Shown here piece after piece: positions 24,846 to 34,221 of a stretch of DNA of 36,428 bases (within the stretch, counting starts at the first letter, position 1; each line of letters begins with the position of its first letter). The DNA comes from Paenibacillus eucommiae (lineage in GTDB: Bacteria > Bacillota > Bacilli > Paenibacillales > NBRC-103111), in the NCBI RefSeq assembly GCF_017874215.1, contig NZ_JAGGLB010000058.1, positions 1 to 36,428 of the forward strand, read 5' to 3'. The translations under genes and the position numbers were made by a program. The notes under the pieces are model-generated. The model was not told the origin of the DNA. It worked only from the letters and a program-made list of their open reading frames with translations, and did no database searches.

Positions 24846-26999
24846 ATGATAATAAAGAGGGGCAGAAGGATTCTGCTTTTTCTTCCTCTTCTTCTCATCA
24901 TTGCGGCTTTGGTGCCGCATGGTACCTATGCAGACACGATCTACTGGACGAATACGAAGGACAGTAACGGCCATCTAATTTGGACGCAGCCTGCCTATGT
25001 TCCAGAAGGGATCGTTGGGGACAGTTTGTTTGTGCAGGATGAGCAAGGGGAAATGAAGTTTTCTCCGATGCAAAGCCCTAAAGATTTGTTTATCGACGAT
25101 CAGGATCATATTTATGTGGCAGATACCGGCAACAATCGTATTGTTGAGTTTGGCTCAGATGGCGGGTGGTTGCGTTACATAACGGTTCCAGAGAGTCCGC
25201 TAAATAAGCCGGAAGGGATCTTTGTGGCCAAAGATCAAACAATCTATGTGGCGGACACAGGAAATAAGAGAGTCGTTCATCTGGATCAAGAAGGAAAGCT
25301 GCTTAAGGAATTTACGAGACCGGTATCACCCTTAATTCCGGAATCTTTCAAGTTCGATCCCATCAAGCTAATTGTAGATAAAAGGGGTTTTCTTTATATT
25401 GCTACTTTGGGTGGATATCAAGGGCTGCTTCAGCTTGATCAGGAAGGCCAATTCCAAAGCTTTTATGGAGCGAATCGGACTGTCTTCTCGCCGCTGGACG
25501 CTTTCAAACGTTTTTTTTATACGAAAGAAATGTACGCTAACGAAATTAGCAAACTGCCAGGCTCCATCAGCAGTGTGGCTGTCGATCAGGAAGGGTTCGT
25601 TTACACAACAACAGTTGAGCAGGGTGCTTCGAATCAGATTAAAAAATTAAACATCCGCGGTCTGGATATGCTTGAATCCAAAGATACTTATACGGTTAGA
25701 GGAACAGCGGGAGTGTTCGGTGAAATGAGGCCGGAAGATTTCAAGTACATCCCTGGTGAGGGGATGTTGACACCGCGGTTGATCGATTTATGCATTGATT
25801 CCAATGGTAATATTACAGCTATTGATGCTACTTTTAGATATATCAACCAATACGATGCAAGCGGGAATTTGCTTTTCTTCTGGGCAGGACCGTCTTCATC
25901 AACGAAGACGCAGTTAGGGTTGATGAAAAATCCGGTAGCTATTGATGCCAATTCCTTGAATGACCTGTATGTGCTGGATGGACAGGAAAATACGATACAA
26001 ATTTTTCGTCTTTCTGAATTTGGCAGCAAGGTGAATGAAGCGAATCGCCTTACTTTGGAAGGCCGTTATGAAGAGAGTGAGAAACCATGGCGGGAAGTGC
26101 TAAGAATGAATGCCAACTTCAACACAGCTATGCTGGGCTTAGGGAAAGCTGCCTATAAAAGCGGAGACTATCAGGAGGCTATGGCCCTATTTAAACGGGG
26201 AGGCAATCACAAAGGGTTTTCGGAAGCGTTCTGGCAAACGCGACTGATTTGGTTTCAAAAGCATTTCTCTCTGATGGCATCGCTGATTCTCGGTGTTGGG
26301 ATTGCTGCCCTCATTGGGGAGAAATACTCGAGGCATGCAGGGTGGCGGATAAGATGGAATCATCGTACCCGTTCAGACAAGCCGCTTCTCATCAGGCTGA
26401 AGCATATTTTTTATTTACTGAGGCATCCAATTGATGGATTTAGTGCTATTCGATATGAAGCAAAGGGAAGCTATTTGCTGGCCTTGATCGTTCTGATCCT
26501 TGTATATGTCTCTCTTGTCATGAAAAGTTTGTATACTGGGTATACCTTCAACATGATCATTCTTCATCGATTCAATCTGGTCACGCTCTTACTTCAATTT
26601 GCTCTCATTTGGTTCGGTTGGGTCGTTTCTAACTATTTGGTAAGTTCGATTTATAAAGGAGAAGGCCGATTCAAGGATGTGTTCATCGGCAGTGCGTATG
26701 CGCTGGTACCATTTATCTTGGTAGGCATTCCACTTTCAGTCTTATCCAATGCCATGACGAATTCAGAGCAGGCGATCTATGATTTTCTTCTGCTTTCTGT
26801 GTATGTGTGGAGTGGACTGCTTTTCTTCTGGATGATCCAGTCCTTGCAAAACTATTCTGTAGGTGAGACTTTCATGAACATTGTGCTTTCTCTTGCTGCG
26901 TTCATGACTCTGGCTTTTATCGTGTTAGTTACGCTTGGACTGAGCAGCGATTTAAAGGATTTTATTTATGAAGTGTATCAGGAGGTAAGGCTGCGATGA
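24846..26999 (+). CDS. NHL-repeat / TPR / Yip1-like membrane protein
   Basis: A 717-residue protein of a type I recognise only as uncharacterised. A signal sequence (1-~29) precedes NHL-type propeller repeats (~70-365): SPKDLFIDDQDHIYVADTGNNRIVEF and KPEGIFVAKDQTIYVADTGNKRVVHL are clear units. Residues ~390-465 resemble TPR helices (GRYEESEKPWREVLRM, YKSGDYQEAMALFKRGG). A membrane helix (~473-495) then leads to a basic cytoplasmic loop and a Yip1-like domain with about five helices (~518-717). So an extracellular six-bladed-type propeller is tied to a multi-helix membrane base. It sits between permease module 2 and the DUF5696-like gene, overlapping the latter by four bases. It may be a receptor or scaffold for the importer; NHL propellers often bind protein or glycan. 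Confidence 0.82.
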   Translation: MIIKRGRRILLFLPLLLIIAALVPHGTYADTIYWTNTKDSNGHLIWTQPAYVPEGIVGDSLFVQDEQGEMKFSPMQSPKDLFIDDQDHIYVADTGNNRIVEFGSDGGWLRYITVPESPLNKPEGIFVAKDQTIYVADTGNKRVVHLDQEGKLLKEFTRPVSPLIPESFKFDPIKLIVDKRGFLYIATLGGYQGLLQLDQEGQFQSFYGANRTVFSPLDAFKRFFYTKEMYANEISKLPGSISSVAVDQEGFVYTTTVEQGASNQIKKLNIRGLDMLESKDTYTVRGTAGVFGEMRPEDFKYIPGEGMLTPRLIDLCIDSNGNITAIDATFRYINQYDASGNLLFFWAGPSSSTKTQLGLMKNPVAIDANSLNDLYVLDGQENTIQIFRLSEFGSKVNEANRLTLEGRYEESEKPWREVLRMNANFNTAMLGLGKAAYKSGDYQEAMALFKRGGNHKGFSEAFWQTRLIWFQKHFSLMASLILGVGIAALIGEKYSRHAGWRIRWNHRTRSDKPLLIRLKHIFYLLRHPIDGFSAIRYEAKGSYLLALIVLILVYVSLVMKSLYTGYTFNMIILHRFNLVTLLLQFALIWFGWVVSNYLVSSIYKGEGRFKDVFIGSAYALVPFILVGIPLSVLSNAMTNSEQAIYDFLLLSVYVWSGLLFFWMIQSLQNYSVGETFMNIVLSLAAFMTLAFIVLVTLGLSSDLKDFIYEVYQEVRLR

Positions 27000-29269
27000 T
27001 GAGATTTCATCTTAACAATACTGGAAGGATTGCGCTCATCGTCATCATCACGCTTGCTGTTGTCCTGCTGATTGTTACCAGGCTGCCTGACAGCGGTACA
27101 AGAACGGATGAGGAGGCTATACCTGATACCAACATAAAGACAGGAAGTAAGCCTAAGGTGGAGGTAGGGTTAGCTGAGCTACCTGCAGAAGCCAACTTCA
27201 CTTCTGTTGCTGAGAACGGGATATTGAATTTAAAGCTGGATGCCACAACAGGACATTTCAAGGTTACCGATCAAAGAAACGGCAGCATCTGGTACTCTTA
27301 TCCGAACCCGTCACAATGGTTAAACGAAAGGCAGGAGGGAGTATGGAGAAGTCACCTGAGATCGCCGATTATGTTCCAGTACATCGATCTTTCGAATAAC
27401 AAGTCACAGCCTAAAGAATCAAATCTGCTGGATGAAAACGGTACAATCTCTGATGTGGCAACGGTGCCTGACGGATTTCGCTTGACCTTCCATATGCCCT
27501 CCAAGGGAATCACTGTATCTATAGAAGTTACTATCGATGAGGATTCTGTGGTAACACGGATCATTGATTCCAGCGTGAAAGAGGGCAGTCTAAATCTCGT
27601 TTGGATGAGGCTTTATCCGTTCTTTGGCGCAGGGCATTCGGAAGGACAGGATGGATACTTGTTCATTCCGGATGGATCCGGTGCATTGATTCGTTATCAA
27701 GAAAACAAAATGAACACAAATAGGCTGTATAACGAAAAGGTGTATGGCCCGGACCAGTCTTTTCAAGTCGAGGATTACAGTTTTTCCAGCGCAAAACGTC
27801 AAATCTCACTTCCGGTATTTGGTCTCAAATCGGGCGATCAGGGCTTTATTGCTGTTCTGGAGGGAGGGGCTGAATCAGCCAGTATTCTGGCTTCGCCCTC
27901 CGGAGTATTCAGTGGGTATAATTGGGTCACTGCGCAGCAGAATTATCGGGCTTCTTACAGACAGGTAACGAATGCAAAAAAAGAAACCTCTTTTCTTACC
28001 TACAGTAAGACTAATCGATTTGGCGATGACCGTGTTGTGCGTTATATGCTGCTCCCTACAAGTAATCCGAATTATACAGATATGGCTCAGCGATACAGGC
28101 TCTATTTAATGGATACGTACGATCTGAAAAGCCGTCAGGTGGATAAGGATGATGAAAGTAATACAAACAAAGTTCCCCTGACTGTGACTATTGTCGGTGC
28201 TGAATTGGAAAAAGGAATGTTGACTGACAATTATCTCAAGCAAACGACTTTCTCCGAGGCTGAAGAAATGGTGCAGAGGCTCGCTAACCTTGGAATCGAT
28301 AACATGATTGTCAATTACTTGGGCTGGCAAGATGACGGATATAGTGCTTATGGAGGCTTATTTCCGGTAGATAAGCGGTTAGGCGGTAATGAAGGGATGA
28401 AGCGGTTCGTTACATTTGCCCATACACTTCACATTCCTGTCTATTTACAGGCTGATTACTCGAAAAACACTACGGGTAATGATGGCTTTAGCAAAAAGCA
28501 GCATGGGCTGCGTGACTTAGGAGGGAGCATTATGGATCCCTATGTCAGCCTGAAGTGGTTGAAGGACAAAACGATTGATAGGGACATCATTGCTTACAAG
28601 GAGTTGGGTATAGATGGCTTAACACTCTCAGGGATTGGGAAAAAGCTGGACAGTGATTTCAATACAAAGTATGGCTCTACGAGAGCAGAGAGCCTTGAGC
28701 TGCAGCAAGAAATATTCAAGAAATTTCGTGATGCGGATTTGAAAGTAAGGGGGTATGAAGCAAATACTTATCAACTGCCATATATGGATACGATCGACCA
28801 TTTGCCCGACGATTATTCGTACGATCTTTTCTCAGATGAGGCGATTCCATTCACCCAAATCGTTTTGCATGGTCTTGTTGCCTATACGTCGGAATATGCG
28901 AATGAACGCCAGCAGTACCAACATGACTTCTTAAAGGATATTGAATATGGTGCAAATCCGTCCTTTATCTACACCTATAAAGATTCAGCAGATTTGAAAT
29001 ATGCATATGATTTGAATCTGTACAATGCCCATTTTATCGATTGGGAATCTGAGACACTGCAGCAATATTTAAAATATAATGAGGCACTGGGCGATGTGCA
29101 GCATCAATTTATTGTGAATCATCGATCCTTGGCATCCAAAGTAAAGGAAACGACGTATTCAGGCGGCAAACGCATCATTGTCAACTATGGGACGGAAGCA
29201 TATAGGGATGGGCACATAATCGTCAAGCCGCAGGACTATCTGGCAATCCCTGCAGGAGGTGACGAATGA
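26996..29269 (+). CDS. DUF5696-like membrane-anchored protein, probable glycoside-hydrolase fold
   Basis: A 757-residue protein with an N-terminal membrane helix (~11-30) and an otherwise extracellular body. Residues ~65-370 are beta-rich (galactose-mutarotase-like or beta-sandwich in appearance). From ~394 on, the alternation of strand and helix (LTVTIVGAELEKG, LANLGIDNMIVNYLGWQDDGYS, LHIPVYLQADYSK, LGIDGLTLSGIG) suggests a TIM barrel such as in GH families that cleave complex glycans. From memory this matches proteins labelled DUF5696 next to sugar ABC importers in Paenibacillus. Candidate acidic residues lie in the strand ends (for example DDGYS and DGLTLSG), but I cannot name a catalytic pair. 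RBS GGAGGT lies nine bases before the ATG. Four-base overlaps with both neighbours show tight coupling. Confidence 0.8.
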   Translation: MMRFHLNNTGRIALIVIITLAVVLLIVTRLPDSGTRTDEEAIPDTNIKTGSKPKVEVGLAELPAEANFTSVAENGILNLKLDATTGHFKVTDQRNGSIWYSYPNPSQWLNERQEGVWRSHLRSPIMFQYIDLSNNKSQPKESNLLDENGTISDVATVPDGFRLTFHMPSKGITVSIEVTIDEDSVVTRIIDSSVKEGSLNLVWMRLYPFFGAGHSEGQDGYLFIPDGSGALIRYQENKMNTNRLYNEKVYGPDQSFQVEDYSFSSAKRQISLPVFGLKSGDQGFIAVLEGGAESASILASPSGVFSGYNWVTAQQNYRASYRQVTNAKKETSFLTYSKTNRFGDDRVVRYMLLPTSNPNYTDMAQRYRLYLMDTYDLKSRQVDKDDESNTNKVPLTVTIVGAELEKGMLTDNYLKQTTFSEAEEMVQRLANLGIDNMIVNYLGWQDDGYSAYGGLFPVDKRLGGNEGMKRFVTFAHTLHIPVYLQADYSKNTTGNDGFSKKQHGLRDLGGSIMDPYVSLKWLKDKTIDRDIIAYKELGIDGLTLSGIGKKLDSDFNTKYGSTRAESLELQQEIFKKFRDADLKVRGYEANTYQLPYMDTIDHLPDDYSYDLFSDEAIPFTQIVLHGLVAYTSEYANERQQYQHDFLKDIEYGANPSFIYTYKDSADLKYAYDLNLYNAHFIDWESETLQQYLKYNEALGDVQHQFIVNHRSLASKVKETTYSGGKRIIVNYGTEAYRDGHIIVKPQDYLAIPAGGDE

Positions 29270-30135
29270 GGACTAATAGAAGATGGAAGGCTTCTACCAT
29301 CCGCAAGTGGGAAGGGTCCCTGCTAATGGCTCCCTGGGTGATTGGATTTCTCGTATTTATGGCTTTCCCCTTGGGCTATTCATTGTTTATGAGCTTCCAT
29401 CAAGTGAAGATATTAGCCGATGGAATCCAATATAAAGCCGTCGGTTGGAAGTATTATAAGTTCATTTTGTTTGAAAATGGCGAGCTCCTTTATAACCAGT
29501 TAATCCCTTTTTTACGTCAAGCTATCATGATGCTGCCTGTTATTATTATTTTTTCTCTACTGGTGGCCATTATGTTGAACCAGAAATTTCCCGGAAGAAC
29601 GGTCTTCCGCTCCATCTTTTTCCTGCCGGTTATATTCACTACAGGACAGGTGGTGATGGAGTTCATGAATCAGGGGGAAGGAGAACTGGGGTTTCTACAA
29701 CAGTTTAATGTCAGCAGCTTGGTTTCACAATCTTTAAGCAGCACCTGGGCCGGACCCATCATTACGATTATGAGCAATTTTGTGCTGATCCTCTGGTACT
29801 CCGGTGTTCAAATTTTAATCTTCCTGGCTGGAAGGCAAACCATTAGCCCATCGGTGTATGAAGCTGCCCGAATCGATGGCGCTAGTCCGTGGGAGGTGTT
29901 TTGGAAAATTACTCTGCCAGGATTGATACCATTTATTTTGCTGAACCTGATTTATACGACAGTTGATCTCTTCACTTTTCCAACCAATCCGATATTAAAC
30001 CAGGTTAACAGCTCTAATTATGGTCAATCGAGTGCCCTGGCTTGGATTTATTTTTTACTTATATTTGTTTTTCTTGGTTTATTATTTTTCATATTTACCC
30101 GAGTGCTGAAAGCTTCCGAGACACGTCACTCTTAA
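29266..30135 (+). CDS. sugar ABC transporter permease (UgpA type), module 3
   Basis: A 289-residue permease, ATG overlapping the preceding TGA, RBS GGAGGTG. Six hydrophobic segments start with LLMAPWVIGFLVFMAFPLGYSLFMSF, the family's usual first helix. The EAA loop is SVYEAARIDGASPWEVFWKITLPGL. It pairs with the next gene. No binding protein lies directly beside this pair, so the 981-residue protein or lipoprotein 2 is the likely partner. Confidence 0.93.
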   Translation: MRTNRRWKASTIRKWEGSLLMAPWVIGFLVFMAFPLGYSLFMSFHQVKILADGIQYKAVGWKYYKFILFENGELLYNQLIPFLRQAIMMLPVIIIFSLLVAIMLNQKFPGRTVFRSIFFLPVIFTTGQVVMEFMNQGEGELGFLQQFNVSSLVSQSLSSTWAGPIITIMSNFVLILWYSGVQILIFLAGRQTISPSVYEAARIDGASPWEVFWKITLPGLIPFILLNLIYTTVDLFTFPTNPILNQVNSSNYGQSSALAWIYFLLIFVFLGLLFFIFTRVLKASETRHS

Positions 30136-30151
30136 ATAAGGAGAGATCCGT

Positions 30152-31090
30152 TTGACCCAACTATTAGCGTTATGGAGGCTGCGGCTGACTCAAATTCGCT
30201 ACCTGGTCTTTGGTAAAGAGGTTGATAAAGGGCTCATTTTCCGATTATTCCTATATTTGATCCTGATTGATACGGCCTACATTTATTTAAATCCACTTAT
30301 GTTCATGATTTCTACAATGGTTAAGAATGCTGCTGATTTGTTGGACCCTTCGGTAAATTGGGTGCCGCGATCCATCGACTTGAGCATGCTTCAGGATGCT
30401 TGGCATAAGCTGCGTTATCCGAATGCTTTTGTCATCAGCCTTATTATTTCGCTCAGCGTTTCCTTACTCCAGACCGTTTCTTGCGCCGTGGCCGGTTATG
30501 CTTTTGCCAGATTGGAGTTTCCCTTCAAGAAGTTTTGGATGTTCTGTTTACTGCTCACCTTAATAGTGCCAACGCAGGTCATCATTTTACCGAATTTGAT
30601 AGCGGCAAATGCTCTGGGCATGATGAAAACTTATATTCCGATTATATTACCGGCTGTTTTCGGACATGGATTAAAAGGAGCCTTATTCATTATTATTTAC
30701 CGGCAATTTTTCAGTACACAGCCTAAGGAATTGGAGGAGGCCGCAAGGATGGATGGTGCAGGTGTAATCAAAACGTTTTATAAAGTCATGCTGCCGCTCG
30801 CTAAACCAGCCATTCTTGTCGTTTTTCTCTTCTCCTTTGTATGGACGTGGAACGATTACTATTTGCCAAGCGTGTACTTAACTGGTGCCAAAGATGTGCC
30901 GTTATCGATGGGGATTTCACAAGTCCAATTGATGCTTTATCAGCAGATTGCTGACTCAGGAGAATCCATTTTTGATCAACCGCTCAAGATGGCGGCGTCC
31001 TTCCTTATTATTTTGCCACCTCTTATCTTATATATGTTTACTCAGCGATGGTTCGTAGAAAGCGTAGAGAGAACGGGTTTGGTGGAGTAG
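30152..31090 (+). CDS. sugar ABC transporter permease (UgpE type), module 3
   Basis: A 312-residue permease starting at TTG 30152, with AAGGAGAG ending six bases upstream. It has an N-terminal extension of about 30 residues before the first helix. The EAA loop is ELEEAARMDGAGVIKTFYKVMLPL. The C-terminus QRWFVESVERTGLVE resembles the VEGLTAGAVKG-like ends of the family but is longer. It completes the third permease pair of the operon. Confidence 0.93.
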   Translation: MTQLLALWRLRLTQIRYLVFGKEVDKGLIFRLFLYLILIDTAYIYLNPLMFMISTMVKNAADLLDPSVNWVPRSIDLSMLQDAWHKLRYPNAFVISLIISLSVSLLQTVSCAVAGYAFARLEFPFKKFWMFCLLLTLIVPTQVIILPNLIAANALGMMKTYIPIILPAVFGHGLKGALFIIIYRQFFSTQPKELEEAARMDGAGVIKTFYKVMLPLAKPAILVVFLFSFVWTWNDYYLPSVYLTGAKDVPLSMGISQVQLMLYQQIADSGESIFDQPLKMAASFLIILPPLILYMFTQRWFVESVERTGLVE

Positions 31091-31136
31091 AGATAAATAA
31101 AGACAGTATGATATGAATTTCCAGGAGGATAAAAAA

Positions 31137-32279
31137 ATGATTAACATTGCAGTAATTGGTTATGGTTTCAGGGGAAAGGTTCTCAGCAATAACATCTTAA
31201 AATTAAATGAAAATGTCAGAATTACGGCCATTATGGATACCCGAAATGAAGAAATTAGAAAAGACCTCGGTGAGCTGGCGGATCCTATCCGTTTCTATGA
31301 CACTGTAGACGAACTGCTTGACCATGAAAAGCTGGATGGCGTTATCATCAGCACCCGCTGCTCCTCTCATACGCGAGTTGCAGTTAAAGTCATGCAAAAG
31401 GGAATTCCTTGTATCCTTGAAAAGCCAGTTGCCACAAATATGGAGGACTTAATGACACTTAAATCAGCTTATGAAAGCAGCGGGACGGAGGTAGCTGTAC
31501 CGTTCTCCTTAAGACTATCCCCGTTAGGTCAAGCTGCCAAGGAAATTGCTGACTCAGGAAAATTGGGGTCGATTGAACATGTCCAGGCCATCAACAACGT
31601 CTCCTATGGTTCAGTTTATTTTCAAAACTGGTACCGTGACGATAAGGAAACAGGCGGACTGTTTCTGCAGAAGGCTACGCATGACTTTGATTTGATTCAG
31701 TATATTTTGGGATTGAAGCCAGTTTGGGTGAGTGCTGTAAAATCCAAACAAATATTCAAAGGAAATAAGCAGGCAGGTTTGAAATGTGAGGCTTGCGAGG
31801 AGCAGCATACATGTTTGGAAAGTGCAGTGCTGCACCGCAAAAAGGGTGAACCGGTCCATGGAGAGATGTGCTGTTTTGCAACAGATACGGGCAATGAGGA
31901 TTCCGGTAGTGCGATTATCGAGTATGAAAGCGGGATGCATGCCAGTTATTCGCAAAACTTTTTTGCCCGTAACAAAGCTGGGACACGTACTTTCCGCTTT
32001 CTGGGTTATAAAGGCACCATGGAATTCGATTATTATACAAACCGGATTCAAGTATTTATGCATCATACAAACCGGGTAGAAACCTATGATATTCCTCCCG
32101 GTAATGATTCACATGGTGGAGGCGATATTGCTGTATGCCAGAGCTTGCTGGACACGATTACGCAAGGCGTGCCATCCCAAACTCCTCTGGAGGAGGCGAT
32201 GGTTAGTGCTCTGCTGTGCTTGAAGGCAACGAGCTCAGCTGAAACACGCATCTCCCAGGAAGTCAAATGGACTGACTAG
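31137..32279 (+). CDS. Gfo/Idh/MocA-family oxidoreductase with a cysteine cluster
   Basis: A 380-residue NAD(P)-dependent sugar oxidoreductase. The N-terminal Rossmann motif is GYGFRG, the EKP motif (ILEKPVATN) supplies the conserved Lys, and the C-terminal half is the substrate domain. ATG 31137 is chosen because AGGAGG (31123-31128) lies eight bases before it; an ATG at 31113 would start inside the upstream leader. An insertion at Cys217-x2-Cys220-x5-Cys226, with two further cysteines at GEMCC, could bind zinc or an iron-sulfur cluster. Its role is probably oxidation or epimerisation of an imported sugar. Confidence 0.92.
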   Translation: MINIAVIGYGFRGKVLSNNILKLNENVRITAIMDTRNEEIRKDLGELADPIRFYDTVDELLDHEKLDGVIISTRCSSHTRVAVKVMQKGIPCILEKPVATNMEDLMTLKSAYESSGTEVAVPFSLRLSPLGQAAKEIADSGKLGSIEHVQAINNVSYGSVYFQNWYRDDKETGGLFLQKATHDFDLIQYILGLKPVWVSAVKSKQIFKGNKQAGLKCEACEEQHTCLESAVLHRKKGEPVHGEMCCFATDTGNEDSGSAIIEYESGMHASYSQNFFARNKAGTRTFRFLGYKGTMEFDYYTNRIQVFMHHTNRVETYDIPPGNDSHGGGDIAVCQSLLDTITQGVPSQTPLEEAMVSALLCLKATSSAETRISQEVKWTD

Positions 32280-32343
32280 GTTCACAAAATATGATGAAAT
32301 ATCACGAAATAAAATATAGAGCTTAATATGAGGAGAGTTACCT

Positions 32344-34107
32344 ATGACAAATTTAAAGATCAGTGGAACCCATTTCACGATGAATAATAATCCCATTCAG
32401 CTTGTTTCCGGGGCGATTCATTATTTTCGAATTGTGCCCGAATACTGGCGTGATAGGCTAGTAAAGTTAAAAGCGTGCGGCTTTAATACGGTTGAAACTT
32501 ACGTTGCGTGGAATATTCATGAGCCCGAGGAGGGCAGCTTCTGTTTTGAAGGCATGGCTGACCTTGTCCGCTTTATAGAAACGGCAGCTGAAGTTGGCTT
32601 GTATGTCATTGTTCGGCCCAGCCCGTATATATGTGCGGAGTGGGAGTTTGGAGGGCTTCCCGCTTGGCTTCTTCGTTATCCGGACTTACGGCTTCGCTGT
32701 TTGGATCCTCTTTTTTTGACAAAGGTAGATGCGTATTATGATGTATTAATTCCCAAGCTGACACCTCTTCTGAGTACGAATGGAGGACCTGTTATCGCGC
32801 TTCAAATTGAAAATGAGTATGGGAGTTATGGTAATGATAACTTATATTTGGAGCACTTGCGTCAAGGCATGATCAGCCGAGGGATCGATGTATTATTGTT
32901 TACTTCCGACGGAGCTTCGGATTCATGTCTTCAAGGCGGAACTTTACCAGACGTATTTGCTACCGTCAATTTCGGAACCGATCCAGAGGGATCCTTCCGT
33001 AAGCTGAAGGAATACCGCCCGAATGAACCACTGATGTGTGCTGAGCTCTGGAATGGTGGATTCGATCATTGGATGAAGCCGCATAGCACCAGGGATACAG
33101 AGGAAGTTGTTGAGATATGTGAACAAATATGGGGTGCAGGAGCGTCAGTTAATTTTTATATGTTTCATGGGGGAACGAATTTTGGTTTTTATAATGGGGC
33201 TAACCATGGAGCCGGAGCTGAGGCTGTATATGAACCAACCGTAACGAGCTATGACTATGATTGTCCAATCAGCGAAAGTGGCGAAGTAACTCCCAAATAT
33301 CATGCTGTGCGTAATGTTCTTGCGAAATTTATGGACATCGGTGATTGCCAGCTTCCGGAGCCAATTCCGACTCAGTCTTATGGTGCAATACGCGTAACGG
33401 AAAAAGTGTCGCTTATGGAAAGCCTGGGAACACTCTCATCTCCTGTTGTATATCCATGTCCGGAGCCGATGGAAAAGCTTGGACAGAAATATGGGTTTAT
33501 TCTGTACTCCACAACGGTTTCGGGTCCCCGCATGGGAGAAGAGCTGCATCTGCAAGAGGTGCACGATCGTGCATTGGTGTTTCTGGACGGGGAGTTCATC
33601 GGGACTGTAGAGAGATGGAACCCGGCTCCCCTCAAGGTGGACATTCCCGTAGGCGGTGCGAAGCTTGATATTCTAGTAGAAAACATGGGACGCATAAATT
33701 TCGGACCTTACTTGAAAGATTATAAGGGGATTACGGAAGGAGTACGCTTAGGCTATCAATACCTCTTTGGGTGGACTATTTATCCACTGCCGCTTGATTC
33801 ATTGAATTCACTAAAGTTTAAACCAATCGACAAAACGGGCAAAAGTAATGAGCCTAATTTTTATAAAGCTACTTTTGAAGTAGAGACAGCAGCAGATACA
33901 TTCATTCGATTGGATGGATGGACAAAGGGCAATGTTTGGATTAATGGTTTTCACCTTGGTCGATATTGGAATCGTGGGCCCCAGAAAACGCTATATCTCC
34001 CAGCTCCGCTGCTCAGGGAAGGGACGAACGAAATCATCATCTTTGAACTCCATAGCACGGATGATTTTGTTATTAAGTTAGAGGATACTGCTGATCTAGG
34101 TGAATGA
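32344..34107 (+). CDS. GH35 beta-galactosidase
   Basis: A 587-residue glycoside hydrolase of family 35 without a signal peptide, so cytoplasmic. The barrel covers ~1-330, with QIENEYGSYG carrying the acid/base Glu158 and MCAELWNGGFDHW carrying the nucleophile Glu234. The C-terminal ~250 residues form jelly-roll domains (WTKGNVWINGFHLGRYWNRGPQKTLYLP is the family's usual end). Length fits bacterial BgaC-like enzymes. It would release terminal beta-linked galactose from imported oligosaccharide, giving the main clue to substrate: a galactoside. RBS GAGGAGAG precedes the ATG. Confidence 0.95.
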   Translation: MTNLKISGTHFTMNNNPIQLVSGAIHYFRIVPEYWRDRLVKLKACGFNTVETYVAWNIHEPEEGSFCFEGMADLVRFIETAAEVGLYVIVRPSPYICAEWEFGGLPAWLLRYPDLRLRCLDPLFLTKVDAYYDVLIPKLTPLLSTNGGPVIALQIENEYGSYGNDNLYLEHLRQGMISRGIDVLLFTSDGASDSCLQGGTLPDVFATVNFGTDPEGSFRKLKEYRPNEPLMCAELWNGGFDHWMKPHSTRDTEEVVEICEQIWGAGASVNFYMFHGGTNFGFYNGANHGAGAEAVYEPTVTSYDYDCPISESGEVTPKYHAVRNVLAKFMDIGDCQLPEPIPTQSYGAIRVTEKVSLMESLGTLSSPVVYPCPEPMEKLGQKYGFILYSTTVSGPRMGEELHLQEVHDRALVFLDGEFIGTVERWNPAPLKVDIPVGGAKLDILVENMGRINFGPYLKDYKGITEGVRLGYQYLFGWTIYPLPLDSLNSLKFKPIDKTGKSNEPNFYKATFEVETAADTFIRLDGWTKGNVWINGFHLGRYWNRGPQKTLYLPAPLLREGTNEIIIFELHSTDDFVIKLEDTADLGE

Positions 34108-34221
34108 GATTTCACTATAGTCACCCCATGCTGTATGATTGTAATAGGCTGGTCTTTATAGCCAAGCAGTTATTGCAGCAGCAGGTGGACTGAAGGTCCA
34201 TTCTATGGGGGAGGAATAAAC

